A DNA stretch of 64,000 nucleotides. Origin: Unio delphinus (Eukaryota; Mollusca; Bivalvia; Unionida; Unionidae). The stretch's first letter is position 1. Each line of letters starts with the position of its first letter. A program made the position numbers and the translations under genes. The stretch spans positions 7,821,001-7,885,000 of the forward strand of contig JAQISU010000041.1 in the NCBI GenBank assembly GCA_029339505.1, read 5' to 3'. Shown piece by piece: positions 52,823 to 62,708 of the stretch. The notes under the pieces were generated by a model. That model was not told the DNA's origin. It saw nothing but the letters and a program-made list of their open reading frames with translations, and searched no databases.

Positions 52823-54190
52823 TCAGGATTTCACAAATAGACTAATTTGTAAAACCTCCTCTTGTAAATCAATCAGATTATTAGACTGGTCAGTGAGTTT
52901 GAAATTAATTCTGGTTAATGAATTATTATGACATCGCATATAGACTGGATTCACCGGGGACTCAATTATTAAAAACCCTGGAGGAGCTATTGGTGCAAAT
53001 GAATACAAAATATATCCTTGCTGAGCTTGATTTGATCGTTCTAAATTTATTTGATAGCTTCCTTCGATCACATCACACACTAAATTGAGCGCTATCACCG
53101 ATGAAATATTCACGTTGAACGGAGCAATATGCCTGCTACCACCATCTGGGTCATTATTATGGGTCAGGATTTTTATTTCCGGTGATGTTGCTTTTTTCCA
53201 TGCATCATGAATTATTTTAAAACCAACATCGATGGTGTCACTGAGAGATTTTTGTAGTTCTAAGATATTATATCCTGGTAGTTTGAATGTGGGGATATCT
53301 TCTACGCGTATATTATACTTCGTTGCAAATATTGTTTTCGATAGGGGGATATCGTCATCTAATATACCCTGAATAATTTGTGAATGAAATGTTTCCATGT
53401 CATTGATGATTTTGTTACATGTTTCTACAACGCTGATAAATTCGTCTCGGGTGAGAGTACCGGATTTAAGGGATATTAACAACATCGAAATATCGTTATT
53501 GAACGCTCTGAAATTTTCAGTGGTTTTACTCTGTAGAAGTGTGTGGTATCTTTTATTAGTGACGGTATCTATCGTTTTAAGAAAAAAATTCAATTTGTCA
53601 TAATCTCTATAACTCTTTACTGGATTATCAGATTTTATCCTGTCTGTGACATAATCAGTTTTTTGTGGTTCTGGTAAATCAACGGGTTTTTCCCGGGGTG
53701 GGATTTCAGGCCATCCTAGTACGGTTCTAATAGAACTTTGATAGATATCTACGACATAACCCTCTGTGCTTATTTCAATGGCAGATGATAGTGTTGGTTC
53801 ATGAACTGTTATAGCTATTTTTGACTCTACTCCAGTAATCGATTTTATTCTACGCGCGAATTCATTATTGATTTGTTCGATTTGGTATGATCCGGTTGGT
53901 ATGGAAACAACATTCCAGTCTGGGGTACCGTCGGGTTTATTCTTATTTGCAAATACCAGTGAATTATTCGGTTGTTGACCGCCAAATGATTTTGATCTGA
54001 TATTAGGCCAACTGTGATACACTCGTAGTTTTGCTAGCGCTATCTCCTTCACGGGGACTGGGATAGGGAAATTCACACTGAATTCTGGATTCGTTGAGGT
54101 TATTGAGATCATGCTTGTTTGTACTGGGTTTGTGTTCTCCACTATTTGTTGAAGTAATTCCATCTGTGTTGTCATTGTTATTATACTCAT
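52823..54190 (-). CDS. Penton-like minor capsid protein (element B), intact
   Basis: The 455-residue protein includes VVSIPTGSYQIEQINNEFARRIKS in its N-terminal third. A C-terminal beta-rich part includes FNVNISSVIALNLVCDVIEGSYQI and FAPIAPPGFLI. It serves as the reference for the frameshifted copy in A (33101-34485). It lies first inside the left terminal repeat. Its first ~63 codons overlap the 3' end of the membrane-protein gene in a different frame. The penton assignment is by family resemblance; an alternative is another minor capsid component. Confidence 0.7.
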   Translation of the reverse strand: MSIITMTTQMELLQQIVENTNPVQTSMISITSTNPEFSVNFPIPVPVKEIALAKLRVYHSWPNIRSKSFGGQQPNNSLVFANKNKPDGTPDWNVVSIPTGSYQIEQINNEFARRIKSITGVESKIAITVHEPTLSSAIEISTEGYVVDIYQSSIRTVLGWPEIPPREKPVDLPEPQKTDYVTDRIKSDNPVKSYRDYDKLNFFLKTIDTVTNKRYHTLLQSKTTENFRAFNNDISMLLISLKSGTLTRDEFISVVETCNKIINDMETFHSQIIQGILDDDIPLSKTIFATKYNIRVEDIPTFKLPGYNILELQKSLSDTIDVGFKIIHDAWKKATSPEIKILTHNNDPDGGSRHIAPFNVNISSVIALNLVCDVIEGSYQINLERSNQAQQGYILYSFAPIAPPGFLIIESPVNPVYMRCHNNSLTRINFKLTDQSNNLIDLQEEVLQISLFVKS

Positions 54191-54644
54191 GTTTTTGTAT
54201 TTCTAATTTTGACATCGCAGAATCATATATATCTACCATCGCTGAAAACTCACTCTCTGATATAATTGTATCATCGAGCGATGACGATATCAATGAGGAT
54301 AATTGCGAGTATGCAGTGGACACAACATGAAATTGAATTATGTAGTCTTGTAGTTTCCGTTGGCTGCATGAGGATATTTTTTTTGTGATTATTGAAATAA
54401 TTCCAGCGATTGTTGTTGCCGAAGAAATGCAAATTGGAACAGCTATCGGGGCCATCATTGTCACTGAAGACAGTATAATACCAGCTCCGGTGATTACACC
54501 ACTCACTGAATACACAGTAACATCAATTGCGGTAATTCTCCTGCGATATTTTTTAATTTTCATTGCATACTCCTCAGACAGGGTTTTGAGTCTAGTTTGA
54601 TATTCTCTGACTTGATCATAGCGATATTGCGATGATCAAATCAT
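54003..54644 (-). pseudogene. Two-pass membrane protein (element B), stop at codon 3
   Basis: The frame from ATG 54644 meets TGA at 54636-54638. It is then open to 54003 and aligns with 32499-33044 of A: coiled coil, two membrane segments (VYSVSGVITGAGIILSSVTMMAP and the following one), Asn-rich tail. An internal Met (54563) could restart translation after the coiled coil. The C-terminal ~60 codons overlap the penton-like gene. Confidence 0.65.
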
Positions 54645-54658
54645 TTTTTTTTTTTAAC

Positions 54659-54670
54659 AACGCTAGCGTT
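54659..54670. promoter_or_regulatory. 12-bp palindrome AACGCTAGCGTT upstream of membrane-protein gene (B)
   Basis: The same palindrome as 28661-28672, again followed by TTCAATTG. It lies between the spike stop and the membrane-protein start on the minus strand. Confidence 0.55.
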
Positions 54671-54693
54671 TTCAATTGTGAAATCCTTTCAAT

Positions 54694-55638
54694 TTATTTA
54701 CTTAAATCCGCTACGAATTCCACATACCATGTTGTTGAAACCCTAGCCAAAGTTTCATCAGTAGATGTTATAGTGAACTTTTCAGTTGTATCCTTGTCGA
54801 TGATCGTTGAAATCGTATTATTGACCCCGGATGAACTCGACGATGATATATTAAATTGAACCGTTGTCACCAGTGTTAATCGATAAATACCTTTAACGGT
54901 TGCAGTGATATCTAATTTATTGTCTGCAGGTGTCCACACAAATGATCCGTGTTGGATTGTATATACTACGTTATTGGTTTTCTCATGAGGAATTTTTGTT
55001 TTTTCAATGAATGTTATCATCCTCGAAAAATCACCTTTGACGGCTTCGATGAAGTTTTTCGTCTCATCGATGGATTTTTTAATATCAGGGAGTTTTAGTT
55101 CAATTTTATCGAATGTAGTTCCAATAAATTTATCAATGATATTTCTACGAAATGCGGTAAACTGTTTTATGTGTTCTTCAATTCTAGATTCAAGTGTTGT
55201 TAGTACAACCACAGAATTGTTTAACTCATCGTTGAGAATTTTTAATCGATCTGTAATCGTCGAAACGAGTACACCCGGTTTGAGTTTACCCTGATCGGAA
55301 AATAGCGCAACGGTGTTCTCGATTGCGTTTTGTTGTTTAACTAAAATATCATCCAGAGAAATATTACTAGATTTCAATTTACCCTGATCGGAAAATAACG
55401 CAACGGTGTTCTCGATTGCGTTTTGTTGTTTAACTAAAATATCATCCAATGACACATTACTAGATTTCAATTTGCCCTGGCGATCTTGAAATACAACTAT
55501 TTCATTGGGTTCAACACTTTCTAAATTCAACGTCTCAGCTATTTCATCTTTAATTTTTTTTGTTATATCCTTGATAGAATCAGGGGTTGCAGTGCCATCG
55601 GGTTTGGGTTTCAAAGATCTCCCCCAAATATCAATCAT
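54694..55638 (-). CDS. Spike/fibre-like protein candidate (element B), stalk duplicated
   Basis: The 314-residue protein equals A's 31596-32447 in layout: tail MIDIWGRSLKPKPDG, coiled-coil stalk and C-terminal beta-like domain. It contains an in-frame duplication of 31 residues (the NISLDDILVKQQNAIEN unit occurs twice, about 55300-55480). The start is one base from the protease stop. The frame is intact. Confidence 0.55.
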   Translation of the reverse strand: MIDIWGRSLKPKPDGTATPDSIKDITKKIKDEIAETLNLESVEPNEIVVFQDRQGKLKSSNVSLDDILVKQQNAIENTVALFSDQGKLKSSNISLDDILVKQQNAIENTVALFSDQGKLKPGVLVSTITDRLKILNDELNNSVVVLTTLESRIEEHIKQFTAFRRNIIDKFIGTTFDKIELKLPDIKKSIDETKNFIEAVKGDFSRMITFIEKTKIPHEKTNNVVYTIQHGSFVWTPADNKLDITATVKGIYRLTLVTTVQFNISSSSSSGVNNTISTIIDKDTTEKFTITSTDETLARVSTTWYVEFVADLSK

Positions 55639-55639
55639 G

Positions 55640-56071
55640 TTATTGTAAAACTCTTTCTCTCTCTAAAAAGCGATTGCTGGTGTAGTCATTTACGACAATA
55701 TGAGGTGATTTTCTAGATGCTGAAATAGCGTCAAGGACATTTAATACTTCACTGCCGCATATTGGTGGGTCATTGATTTGTTGTGTTGGTAGCGTAGAAT
55801 ACCAAGTCTTCATTGAAAATTGTTTTATGTAACGCATAAATTCTTTTGGTGGGGCTAATCCATGTGAATCAAAATAGACAATCCCACGTGGATCAATAGC
55901 GTATGCAACCCAGTGAGTTCCAGGTCCGGTGCTGTTATCGAGATTAATAATACCTGTTTCAGTTTTGTTTGGTTGATGTGGTAATTGATCTTTCATAAAA
56001 ACACCTCTGAAATTTTTGATCACTAGTTTTTTAGCCGCATCCATTAAATCAAAATTGGACATGGGAACCAT
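55640..56071 (-). CDS. Adenain-type cysteine protease (element B)
   Basis: The 143-residue product from ATG 56071 has His in GTHWVAYAID, Asp in IVYFDSHG and Cys in DPPICGSEVL with a Gln seven residues before the Cys. The frame is intact. It is slightly shorter than A's copy near the C-terminus, where part of a SNPSGKPPH-like segment is missing. Confidence 0.87.
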   Translation of the reverse strand: MVPMSNFDLMDAAKKLVIKNFRGVFMKDQLPHQPNKTETGIINLDNSTGPGTHWVAYAIDPRGIVYFDSHGLAPPKEFMRYIKQFSMKTWYSTLPTQQINDPPICGSEVLNVLDAISASRKSPHIVVNDYTSNRFLERERVLQ

Positions 56072-56082
56072 AGACTCCTCAA

Positions 56083-56623
56083 TTAATAAATCGTTCCTGG
56101 TAGTCTCAGGCCTGATCCGTGAACGGATCTCCCGCTGTACCACGAATACGGGGTTCCTGGTAGTCTTAGACCCTTTCCGCTGTACCACGAATACGGGGTT
56201 CCTGGTAGTCTTAGACCCAATCCGTGAACGGATCGTCCCTTTTTTTTATATCCTTGTCCAGCTGCCTTTTTCAACGCCATTCCTGCTGCAGTACCAACGG
56301 CTCCTAACGCCGCTGCTTTATCCACCGCTGGGGCTGCTGCTGCAATCAATGCTGGTATTGCAGCTAACAATGGAAATATACCACCTGATTTTATCATATT
56401 TTTAATAGCAGCCGCAGAAAGAGTAATCTGAACCCCTTTTTTATCCTTGAAAGCATCATTGAAATGTTTCACCTGACGAGTTGTCAGCGATAATTTATTT
56501 TCACCACCAGTCATTTGATTAGGTTTCAACGTGATTGTGGTTCCACATTTTTTAGCCGATTCTGATTGCAATTTTTTTTATTTGACCAGGAGTTAACGCA
56601 ACACTAATAACACTATATGACAT
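56083..56623 (-). pseudogene. pX-like virion protein (element B), frameshifted near start
   Basis: The frame from ATG 56623 shifts at a T8 run (56572-56579), one base longer than the equivalent run in A. The rest aligns with 30657-31136. The tail carries extra copies of the GLRLPGTPYSWYSG unit (about 56090-56235) compared with A. Confidence 0.7.
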
Positions 56624-56672
56624 TATACATAATAGATTGATTCTAATTCAATGAAAAATCGAGAAAAATCGT

Positions 56673-58080
56673 TCAAAGATTTTCTACTGGGGCATCTACC
56701 ACTCTCATTCTTCCACCAACACCTTCGAGTAGCATTGATTTATCACTGAGAATGACAGCAACCGCTCTATAATCAGCAATAGCACCACGAGTCACATTTG
56801 CTCTAAATTGTATATCAACAACTGACTGTCTTGTCAAATCGAGATGTTCCAGTGAGAAGTAATAGATCGGATACAGATTTTTAAAATCATATTGTGATAT
56901 TTGCAAACCAGTATCCACATTTTGATCGCGTGCCATAAATGACAACAGACGATGATAAACTCGTGCAATATGATTTTCTGTGTAATTAAGTTGTATATCC
57001 TCGGATGGTTCCTGCTGGCCGTTTATTCTCAGTGAGACGTCTTTCACACTTAATTGATTAAATATCATATGACTGAAGAGTTGATTGCAAACTCGTGTGT
57101 TATCCTGTAACGCTACGAATATATGACGTGGCGCAGAAACGCCTTGTTTTGATGCTAGGTTCCAAGTGAATAACCCGTTGATATTTGATTGCTTCACATC
57201 TGTATTCACGGTTAGCCAACTCAACAACGACTTTCCTCCTTGATCCATAAATGATAGTAATCGTTCTTCTGCGGTGATTGCTGTAGTCAACACTGGCATC
57301 CATTTTTGTTAAATCGACTCTACCGGCATCAGCATTGGGGGCTGCAGCATTTGCTGAAATCCTCCAAATTGCATCATTATCATCACTTTTTCGTACAAGC
57401 GATACTGTATGCTTCGCCCCGTAGATAACTTTTCTGACGTTTCTACAGAATCCAAATATGTGATGCAGTGGAATCGCGCATGAAAATGATTTACGCTCTC
57501 CTTGCAACATTGCGTTTCGTGTTTCAGCTCCTAGATTGAAATCAGGATCGTTGTTTATAATCATATTCTCGATACCAGCAGGAGCAGGAGGAGCAGCACG
57601 ATCATTTGGTCGTCTTATAATAAATTGTTTTCCTCCAGCGGTATTTGTAGCATCTTTTGCAAACATCATAGAGGGTCCTGCTGATCTTGTATAACCATCA
57701 GAATATCTCGCTAACCCGATTATTGTTGTAGCCACATCAACATCACGATCTATGGACTCAATTTCTTTTCCATCAATGAGATATCTAGCACTCTCAAATA
57801 GCGCCATAATACCATTATTGACAAAACCGACTTGAGTACCAGCTGGATACGGTGCTGGTACAGCAGTAGTATCAGCAGCTGTTACAATTTCTCCTTCTAC
57901 TTCAATAAATGCTTCACAGGGTAAAAAGTATTTACTGGTATCATGGACTTGAAGATCAATTCTTGCTCGACTATTTGAGTTTATGGCATGATAGGCGTAA
58001 TATTGATAATCGCGTACAGAATCATTCTTGGGGACTGGGGCATCTATATCAAATGCTGGATCAGGTGACCTTTTGAACAT
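56673..58080 (-). pseudogene. Major capsid protein (element B), 8-bp deletion
   Basis: The N-terminal two thirds (to about 57300) and the C-terminal third are in different frames. Alignment with 29201-30616 places an 8-bp deletion just after the VDLTK codons near 57300-57310. Signature motifs (SCAIPLHHIFGFCRNVRKVI and LVRKSDDNDAIWR) are intact in the first part. Confidence 0.88.
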
Positions 58081-58134
58081 TTTATTCTATTTATCAGAGT
58101 CTAAATAGTGAAATCGTAAACGATTTTTCCATTT

Positions 58135-58569
58135 TCATCGTCGTAGTTTTTTAAAGCCACTTCCTGCTATCATGTTTGCAATATTGCTTTGGTCCCCTTG
58201 ATTTACCATCGACGCTAGTTTTTCATCTACTGCGTTATTTATTATTTTACTAACACTTGCAGGCATTTCTTCTGTAGACGGTAACGGTTTCTTTTTTCGT
58301 GATTTTACTAATGATGTTATTTTATCCTTCGCAGTTGAAAACGCTTTCCCGGCAAGATCTCCAACAGTACTAATACCCTTATCACGAATAACATCAATGG
58401 CTTTAATTGATAATTGTTTAGCTAACGGCATCACTTTTGGGGCCATTCTTGAAAAGAATCCTAAAATGGTATTGCCGAGGCCATCTCCATAGTATGCTTT
58501 ATAAACTGGAAACCGTGAATTAACTACATAGACGAGGGTTGGTTTATCATGATTGTAGTGTACGATCAT
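58135..58569 (-). CDS. pVI-like virion protein (element B)
   Basis: The 144-residue protein is collinear with 28705-29154: AYYGDGLGNTILGFF, amphipathic helix (RMAPKVMPLAKQLSIKAIDVI) and basic GSGFKKLRR tail. The frame is intact. Confidence 0.6.
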   Translation of the reverse strand: MIVHYNHDKPTLVYVVNSRFPVYKAYYGDGLGNTILGFFSRMAPKVMPLAKQLSIKAIDVIRDKGISTVGDLAGKAFSTAKDKITSLVKSRKKKPLPSTEEMPASVSKIINNAVDEKLASMVNQGDQSNIANMIAGSGFKKLRR

Positions 58570-58602
58570 TATTATAAAAACAATAGTGTTTTCAATTGTT
58601 AT

Positions 58603-59225
58603 TTAATCACTATGATACCCATTTGCTAACTCGTCAATGAAATCTTGATATGTTTTGATATCCATGATACCGCCGGCAAATAACCGTCTACAGATATCAG
58701 CTGCTTCATTAATTATGATGCACTATCTGTCTTTTTTTGACTTTTTCCAGTTTTGATTTTGTAGAATATATCAGCCCAGTGAGTGAAATTCTTAACATAT
58801 TTATGATGTTCTGGTTTCAACATTTTTTTTCTGTTTTCATAAGAAGTAACAACAAGCGTAGGAATTTCTGTTGAATCAGTCTCATCGATTGCTGCTAACC
58901 CTTCTTCGTTAAATCTCATGCGTAAATCATCTACTGTTCTTTTTGATCCCATTTGTTTTGTTTGTTCAGTTTTCGCTGCTAGTTTTTCAAGTTCACCAAT
59001 AACAGATTTTCCCGTCTCGGGACCATCTCCCAGTAAAGCACGCTCTACCCCTTTCGTTGCTGTGGTTACTGGTTTAAACAATTCTTCAGACCCCAGAGCA
59101 AAATCAGTTTGTAAACTCTGTCGTTGTTGCAGTTTATTCCGTACAGAGTCACGAATTGGTTCAAATCTCTTAATTGCATCCAGTCGTTCACGAGCCAATC
59201 GGGTTGTTAATGCTTCATTGACCAT
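58603..59225 (-). pseudogene. Virion-block protein (element B), internal deletion
   Basis: The N-terminal 170 codons (from MVNEALTTRLARERL) match 27662-28642. The frame then stops at 58713. The final part (NEAADICRRLFAGGIMDI...) persists out of frame to 58603. About 360 bp of the A sequence between them are missing. Confidence 0.65.
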
Positions 59226-59265
59226 TATTTGAAATCGCAAACCATTTTTCAATTGCAAAACACTT

Positions 59266-59520
59266 GACATGTCGGATGATTTTTAACACAGTCATGGAAG
59301 TGTTATTTCATCGTGAGACACCTCCTATCACTGATGGAGAAAGTGTGGAAATTGTATATAAAATAATTAATACCACAGTTTCTCCACTTTTTTGACATGT
59401 CGGATGATTTTTGATACGGTCATGGAAGTGTTATTTGATTGTTTTGACAGCTCTATCACTGATGAGGAAAGTGTGGAAATTGTATATAAAATAATTAATA
59501 CCACAGTTTCCTCATTCTAT
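59266..59520. repeat. Two ~128-bp tandem units each with a hairpin (element B)
   Basis: Units start with GACATGTCGGATGATTTTT at 59266 and 59394. Hairpin 1: GGAGAAAGTGTGG (59336-59348) with CCACAGTTTCTCC (59373-59385). Hairpin 2: GAGGAAAGTGTGG (59464-59476) with CCACAGTTTCCTC (59501-59513). The two stems differ at paired positions yet remain complementary. The location equals the hairpin of A at 27495-27549. Confidence 0.8.
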
Positions 59521-59612
59521 TTTTGACATACCCTTTGAGGGTCGGCTAAAAAAAATGAGGGTCGATCACAATCAAAAAATGATAACGGGTCAGGCAATCA
59601 ATGGTCGGGTAA

Positions 59613-59960
59613 TCAATTTTCTTGAATTAATGCTCGTAGGTTTCTAATTTTAGAGTTGACTTCTTTTTTCAATTCGTATTCGTTACCTAATTCTTTTCGT
59701 ATTCCTTCTACGATAGTATACAACGGGACGAACACACTGATGTCACTGGAAAATGAAAGAGAGTCTTTAATAGAATTCTGAATTCTTTTGATGAGTGCAT
59801 ACTTCTTGGGTAGCATATATTTATTGTTGTTTACTCCGTATTCTATATCCTGAAAATCAGACACAATTTGATCAGGATTTAACCCATCTGATAGTTTGAT
59901 ATCCTGATTTTTCAATTTTGCTATTTGAACTATGATGCTATTCATGTTTTCAGAATTCAT
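59613..59960 (-). CDS. Conserved small protein, unknown (element B)
   Basis: The 115-residue product from ATG 59960 is the counterpart of 26975-27331, with DGLNPDQIVSDFQDIEYGVNNN and the C-terminal charged helix conserved. The intact frame in both elements supports it as a gene. Its function is unknown. Confidence 0.65.
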   Translation of the reverse strand: MNSENMNSIIVQIAKLKNQDIKLSDGLNPDQIVSDFQDIEYGVNNNKYMLPKKYALIKRIQNSIKDSLSFSSDISVFVPLYTIVEGIRKELGNEYELKKEVNSKIRNLRALIQEN

Positions 59961-60004
59961 TATTCTATAAGAATGACATATCTCTAATTGGAAATTATGA
60001 CGCA

Positions 60005-60511
60005 TTAGACATAACTAAATCGAACTTTTTGTCCACTCTTTTTTGAAATAGCCGATCGATAAATCCCCTATGCAACTCTTCCTTCTGAGGCTCTACAAAT
60101 ATCAAAGTGCCTACCGGCTTCATTCATTTATTGAAATATTTTTTCTTCGTTAGTTATCGTATTCAAAGATTTCACAAGTCTCTTCCCAACTGTTTTGCAT
60201 TTTCCAGTCCTTCCAGATGAATTATTTTCACTCTGTGTAACAACTCGTAAATTTGATACAGAATTATTCTTTCGATTAGAATCCTTGTGATCAATAACAA
60301 AACCATCCTCGATCAATCCATAAAAACACTCAAATGCGAAACGATGATTGAGATAAGTTTTCGTTTCTTTTCCCTCCCTAACAGTAAATATCAAGTACCC
60401 TTGATTATTCACAACACCAACTGGTTTCTTTAGTCTACGGTTTCTGACAGTACCATCACTGGATGCTTCATAATTTGTAATCACTGGATGCTGTCTGAAT
60501 TCTTGGTTCAT
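60005..60511 (-). pseudogene. HNH homing-type endonuclease (element B), truncated by stops
   Basis: The first 127 codons (NYEASSDGTVRN, HRFAFECFYGL, VIDHKDSNRKNNSVSNLR) align with 26439-26930, then a stop at 60128 follows NEEKIFQ. Remains of the NUMOD1-like tail continue to 60005 with a further stop. The HNH core is complete, so a shortened enzyme is conceivable. Confidence 0.8.
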
Positions 60512-60521
60512 ATATACTACA

Positions 60522-60917
60522 TTATTGTTTGTCTAATTCAGTGTTTGGTTTAATAATTACATCACTGGAGAATCTTTCGATGTAGTCTTGCGGGGTTCTT
60601 ATGATTTTATCCTTGATGTTGTCAGGGTCAAAGACTTTTTCAGGGTCATAATTTCTGATGGATTGTCCATTTTTTATTCTTTTATCATAATAACGCTTCA
60701 ATTCCCTATATCGCTTACCACCACAATCAATACATAATTGTGATCTTCCCTTGACCCCAACCCCACATCGAATACAGGGTAACGGACCAAGACTTCCACG
60801 TCGAAAACTTTGCATATGATACCTACAGTACTCATTTTTTCTGCATAATTTGTTACACGGGGTTACATTTCCCATCATGAGCCATTTGCAGTGGTTCATT
60901 ATACATAAATCTTTCAT
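60522..60917 (-). CDS. Cys-rich zinc-binding protein, unknown (element B)
   Basis: The 131-residue protein has an N-terminal C-x3-C-x5-CxxH-type cluster (CNKLCRKNEYCRYH) and a zinc-ribbon-like CIRCG...LCIDCGGK pair. A basic helix and an acidic tail follow. The arrangement resembles zinc-finger modules often found beside homing-type HNH enzymes, but I cannot name a family. It diverges from the replicase with 24 bp between starts. A's copy is reduced to 20 codons by an internal deletion. Confidence 0.65.
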   Translation of the reverse strand: MKDLCIMNHCKWLMMGNVTPCNKLCRKNEYCRYHMQSFRRGSLGPLPCIRCGVGVKGRSQLCIDCGGKRYRELKRYYDKRIKNGQSIRNYDPEKVFDPDNIKDKIIRTPQDYIERFSSDVIIKPNTELDKQ

Positions 60918-60941
60918 TTAAATGCTTGTTTTATATATAGC

Positions 60942-62708
60942 ATGAAGGAGTTCAAGAGATTGACTTCGAAAAATGCTAAAATCAATACCGATAGAGAGTT
61001 CAAGAGATTATTGAAAATCAATCCTAGATTTAATCTCGATAGACCCAAAAAACGTCCAATAGACGGAAACATGAAAGAGTTTAAGAGATTATTGAAAATT
61101 AATCCTAGATTAAATCTAGATAGACCAAAAAAACGTCCAATAGACGGAAACAAACGTAACAAACGTCCAAGAGACGGAAACATGAAAGAGTTTAAGAGAT
61201 TATTAAAAATCAATCCTAAATTTAATATCGATAAACCCAAAAAACGTAACAAACGTCCAAGAGACGGAAACATGAAAGAGTTTAAGAGATTATTGAAAAT
61301 CAATCCTAGATTTAATCGCGATAGACCCAAAAAACGTAACAAACGTCCAAAAGACGGAAACATGAGATCACCATGGAAGGATGCTCAATTCAATCTTGAT
61401 ATAGTTTCTAATACACCCAAGAATAAAATTCTTGATAAACCCATCAGAGACTGTTTTAATGAATTCAAGCGTGATGGAGCATCTTATTGTTGGTCAACAT
61501 TTCGAATTGATGGTGTTGTTGACGCTACCATGAATGATGAAAAAGCAGCAGTGATCATTTCACGTGTTGGGGAAAAAAGTCATTTTTTCCGAATCAAATT
61601 CATTATCCGTGAGGATGGCAAATGGATTATTAGGGATAAATTTGAACCCATTCTCAGGGGCAAAAAAACTGTCACCGTGAATCAGGATTCCAAACCAGGA
61701 ATTTTGACTGAAATTGATAAACCCTACTACGAAAGATCTTATCCTGTCACAGCAGTTGTTTACGGGATCTATCCGCTCAATGAAAAACCTGATATTTCAA
61801 AACTAGCACCCATGAAATATTCGACAGGGCTAAATTGTGTAGCAGAACGAATAATAGAACACTTCACAAATGCGTCCCGGGGAAATAAACTAACTGATCT
61901 AAGACGAAAAAAAATAACCGAGTGGGAGTTCACGGTAAAAGAGCATGGAGCAACAATTCAGGATATAACTAAATTAGAAAAATCATTAAGATTTCCAATA
62001 TCGGTAAGGACAATCACCGGAGAAGTATTATACGAATCGAAATATAAATCACAGGGAACCCCCATTGAAATTATTGATCATAACACACACGCGTGGTCAT
62101 CTGCAGTAACAATATTCCCACGGGATAGAACCGTAAGATATCTATCCCAAACCAAAGAGTTTTTTTCAGAGCAGAAATTATTTGATGCTATTTACCATTT
62201 GAGTGAAAACGATCCTGTGTCAGTGTGGCTATTTCATAGTAATTCAGACGAAGAATGCAAATTTGATCAGTTTGTAAGGCCTAACAGAGAATTATACCGT
62301 ACTGAAGAGCTGCAGAATCAAATGAAACAACTAGCTAGTGAGTTTTCTGGGGACGGAGAAGACAACGATCAATTATTAGCAAGCTGTTTCACAGTACCAT
62401 CCATTGCAGCACATTTTGCTAGAAAGAAAAACGCGTGGAAACCAACACGAAGTGAGTTTTTATCAGATGTCAAATTGTCCTGTCTTGAATACAGCCACGG
62501 CGGATTATGGAACACAAAATACACCGCTGATACCGTTATTTCAGTTGATATGATTGCGTGTTATCCAGGAAGTTTTCTTGGGTATGGAGAGTGTGAGAAA
62601 TATTTCAAACGATTTGGACACCCCACACACGAAATGACCCGTGTTGCTATTAATGGACCACTTCCTGATTTTGATTTAACCGGATTCGCTTGTGTGGTAT
62701 CATTTTAA
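60942..62708 (+). pseudogene. Replicase N-terminal and polymerase-like part (element B), in-frame stop
   Basis: The frame of 588 codons begins with about five basic repeats (MKEFKRLLKINPRFN and KRPIDGN units, 60942-61370). The DCFNEFKRDGASYCWSTF domain follows and continues without interruption through the point where element C sits in A. It reaches VISVDMIACYPGSFLGYGE (polymerase motif A-like) near 62535-62590. It ends at TAA 62706-62708, where A has a sense codon. The next frame (62709 on) is in phase, so a single stop separates the halves. Confidence 0.8.
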
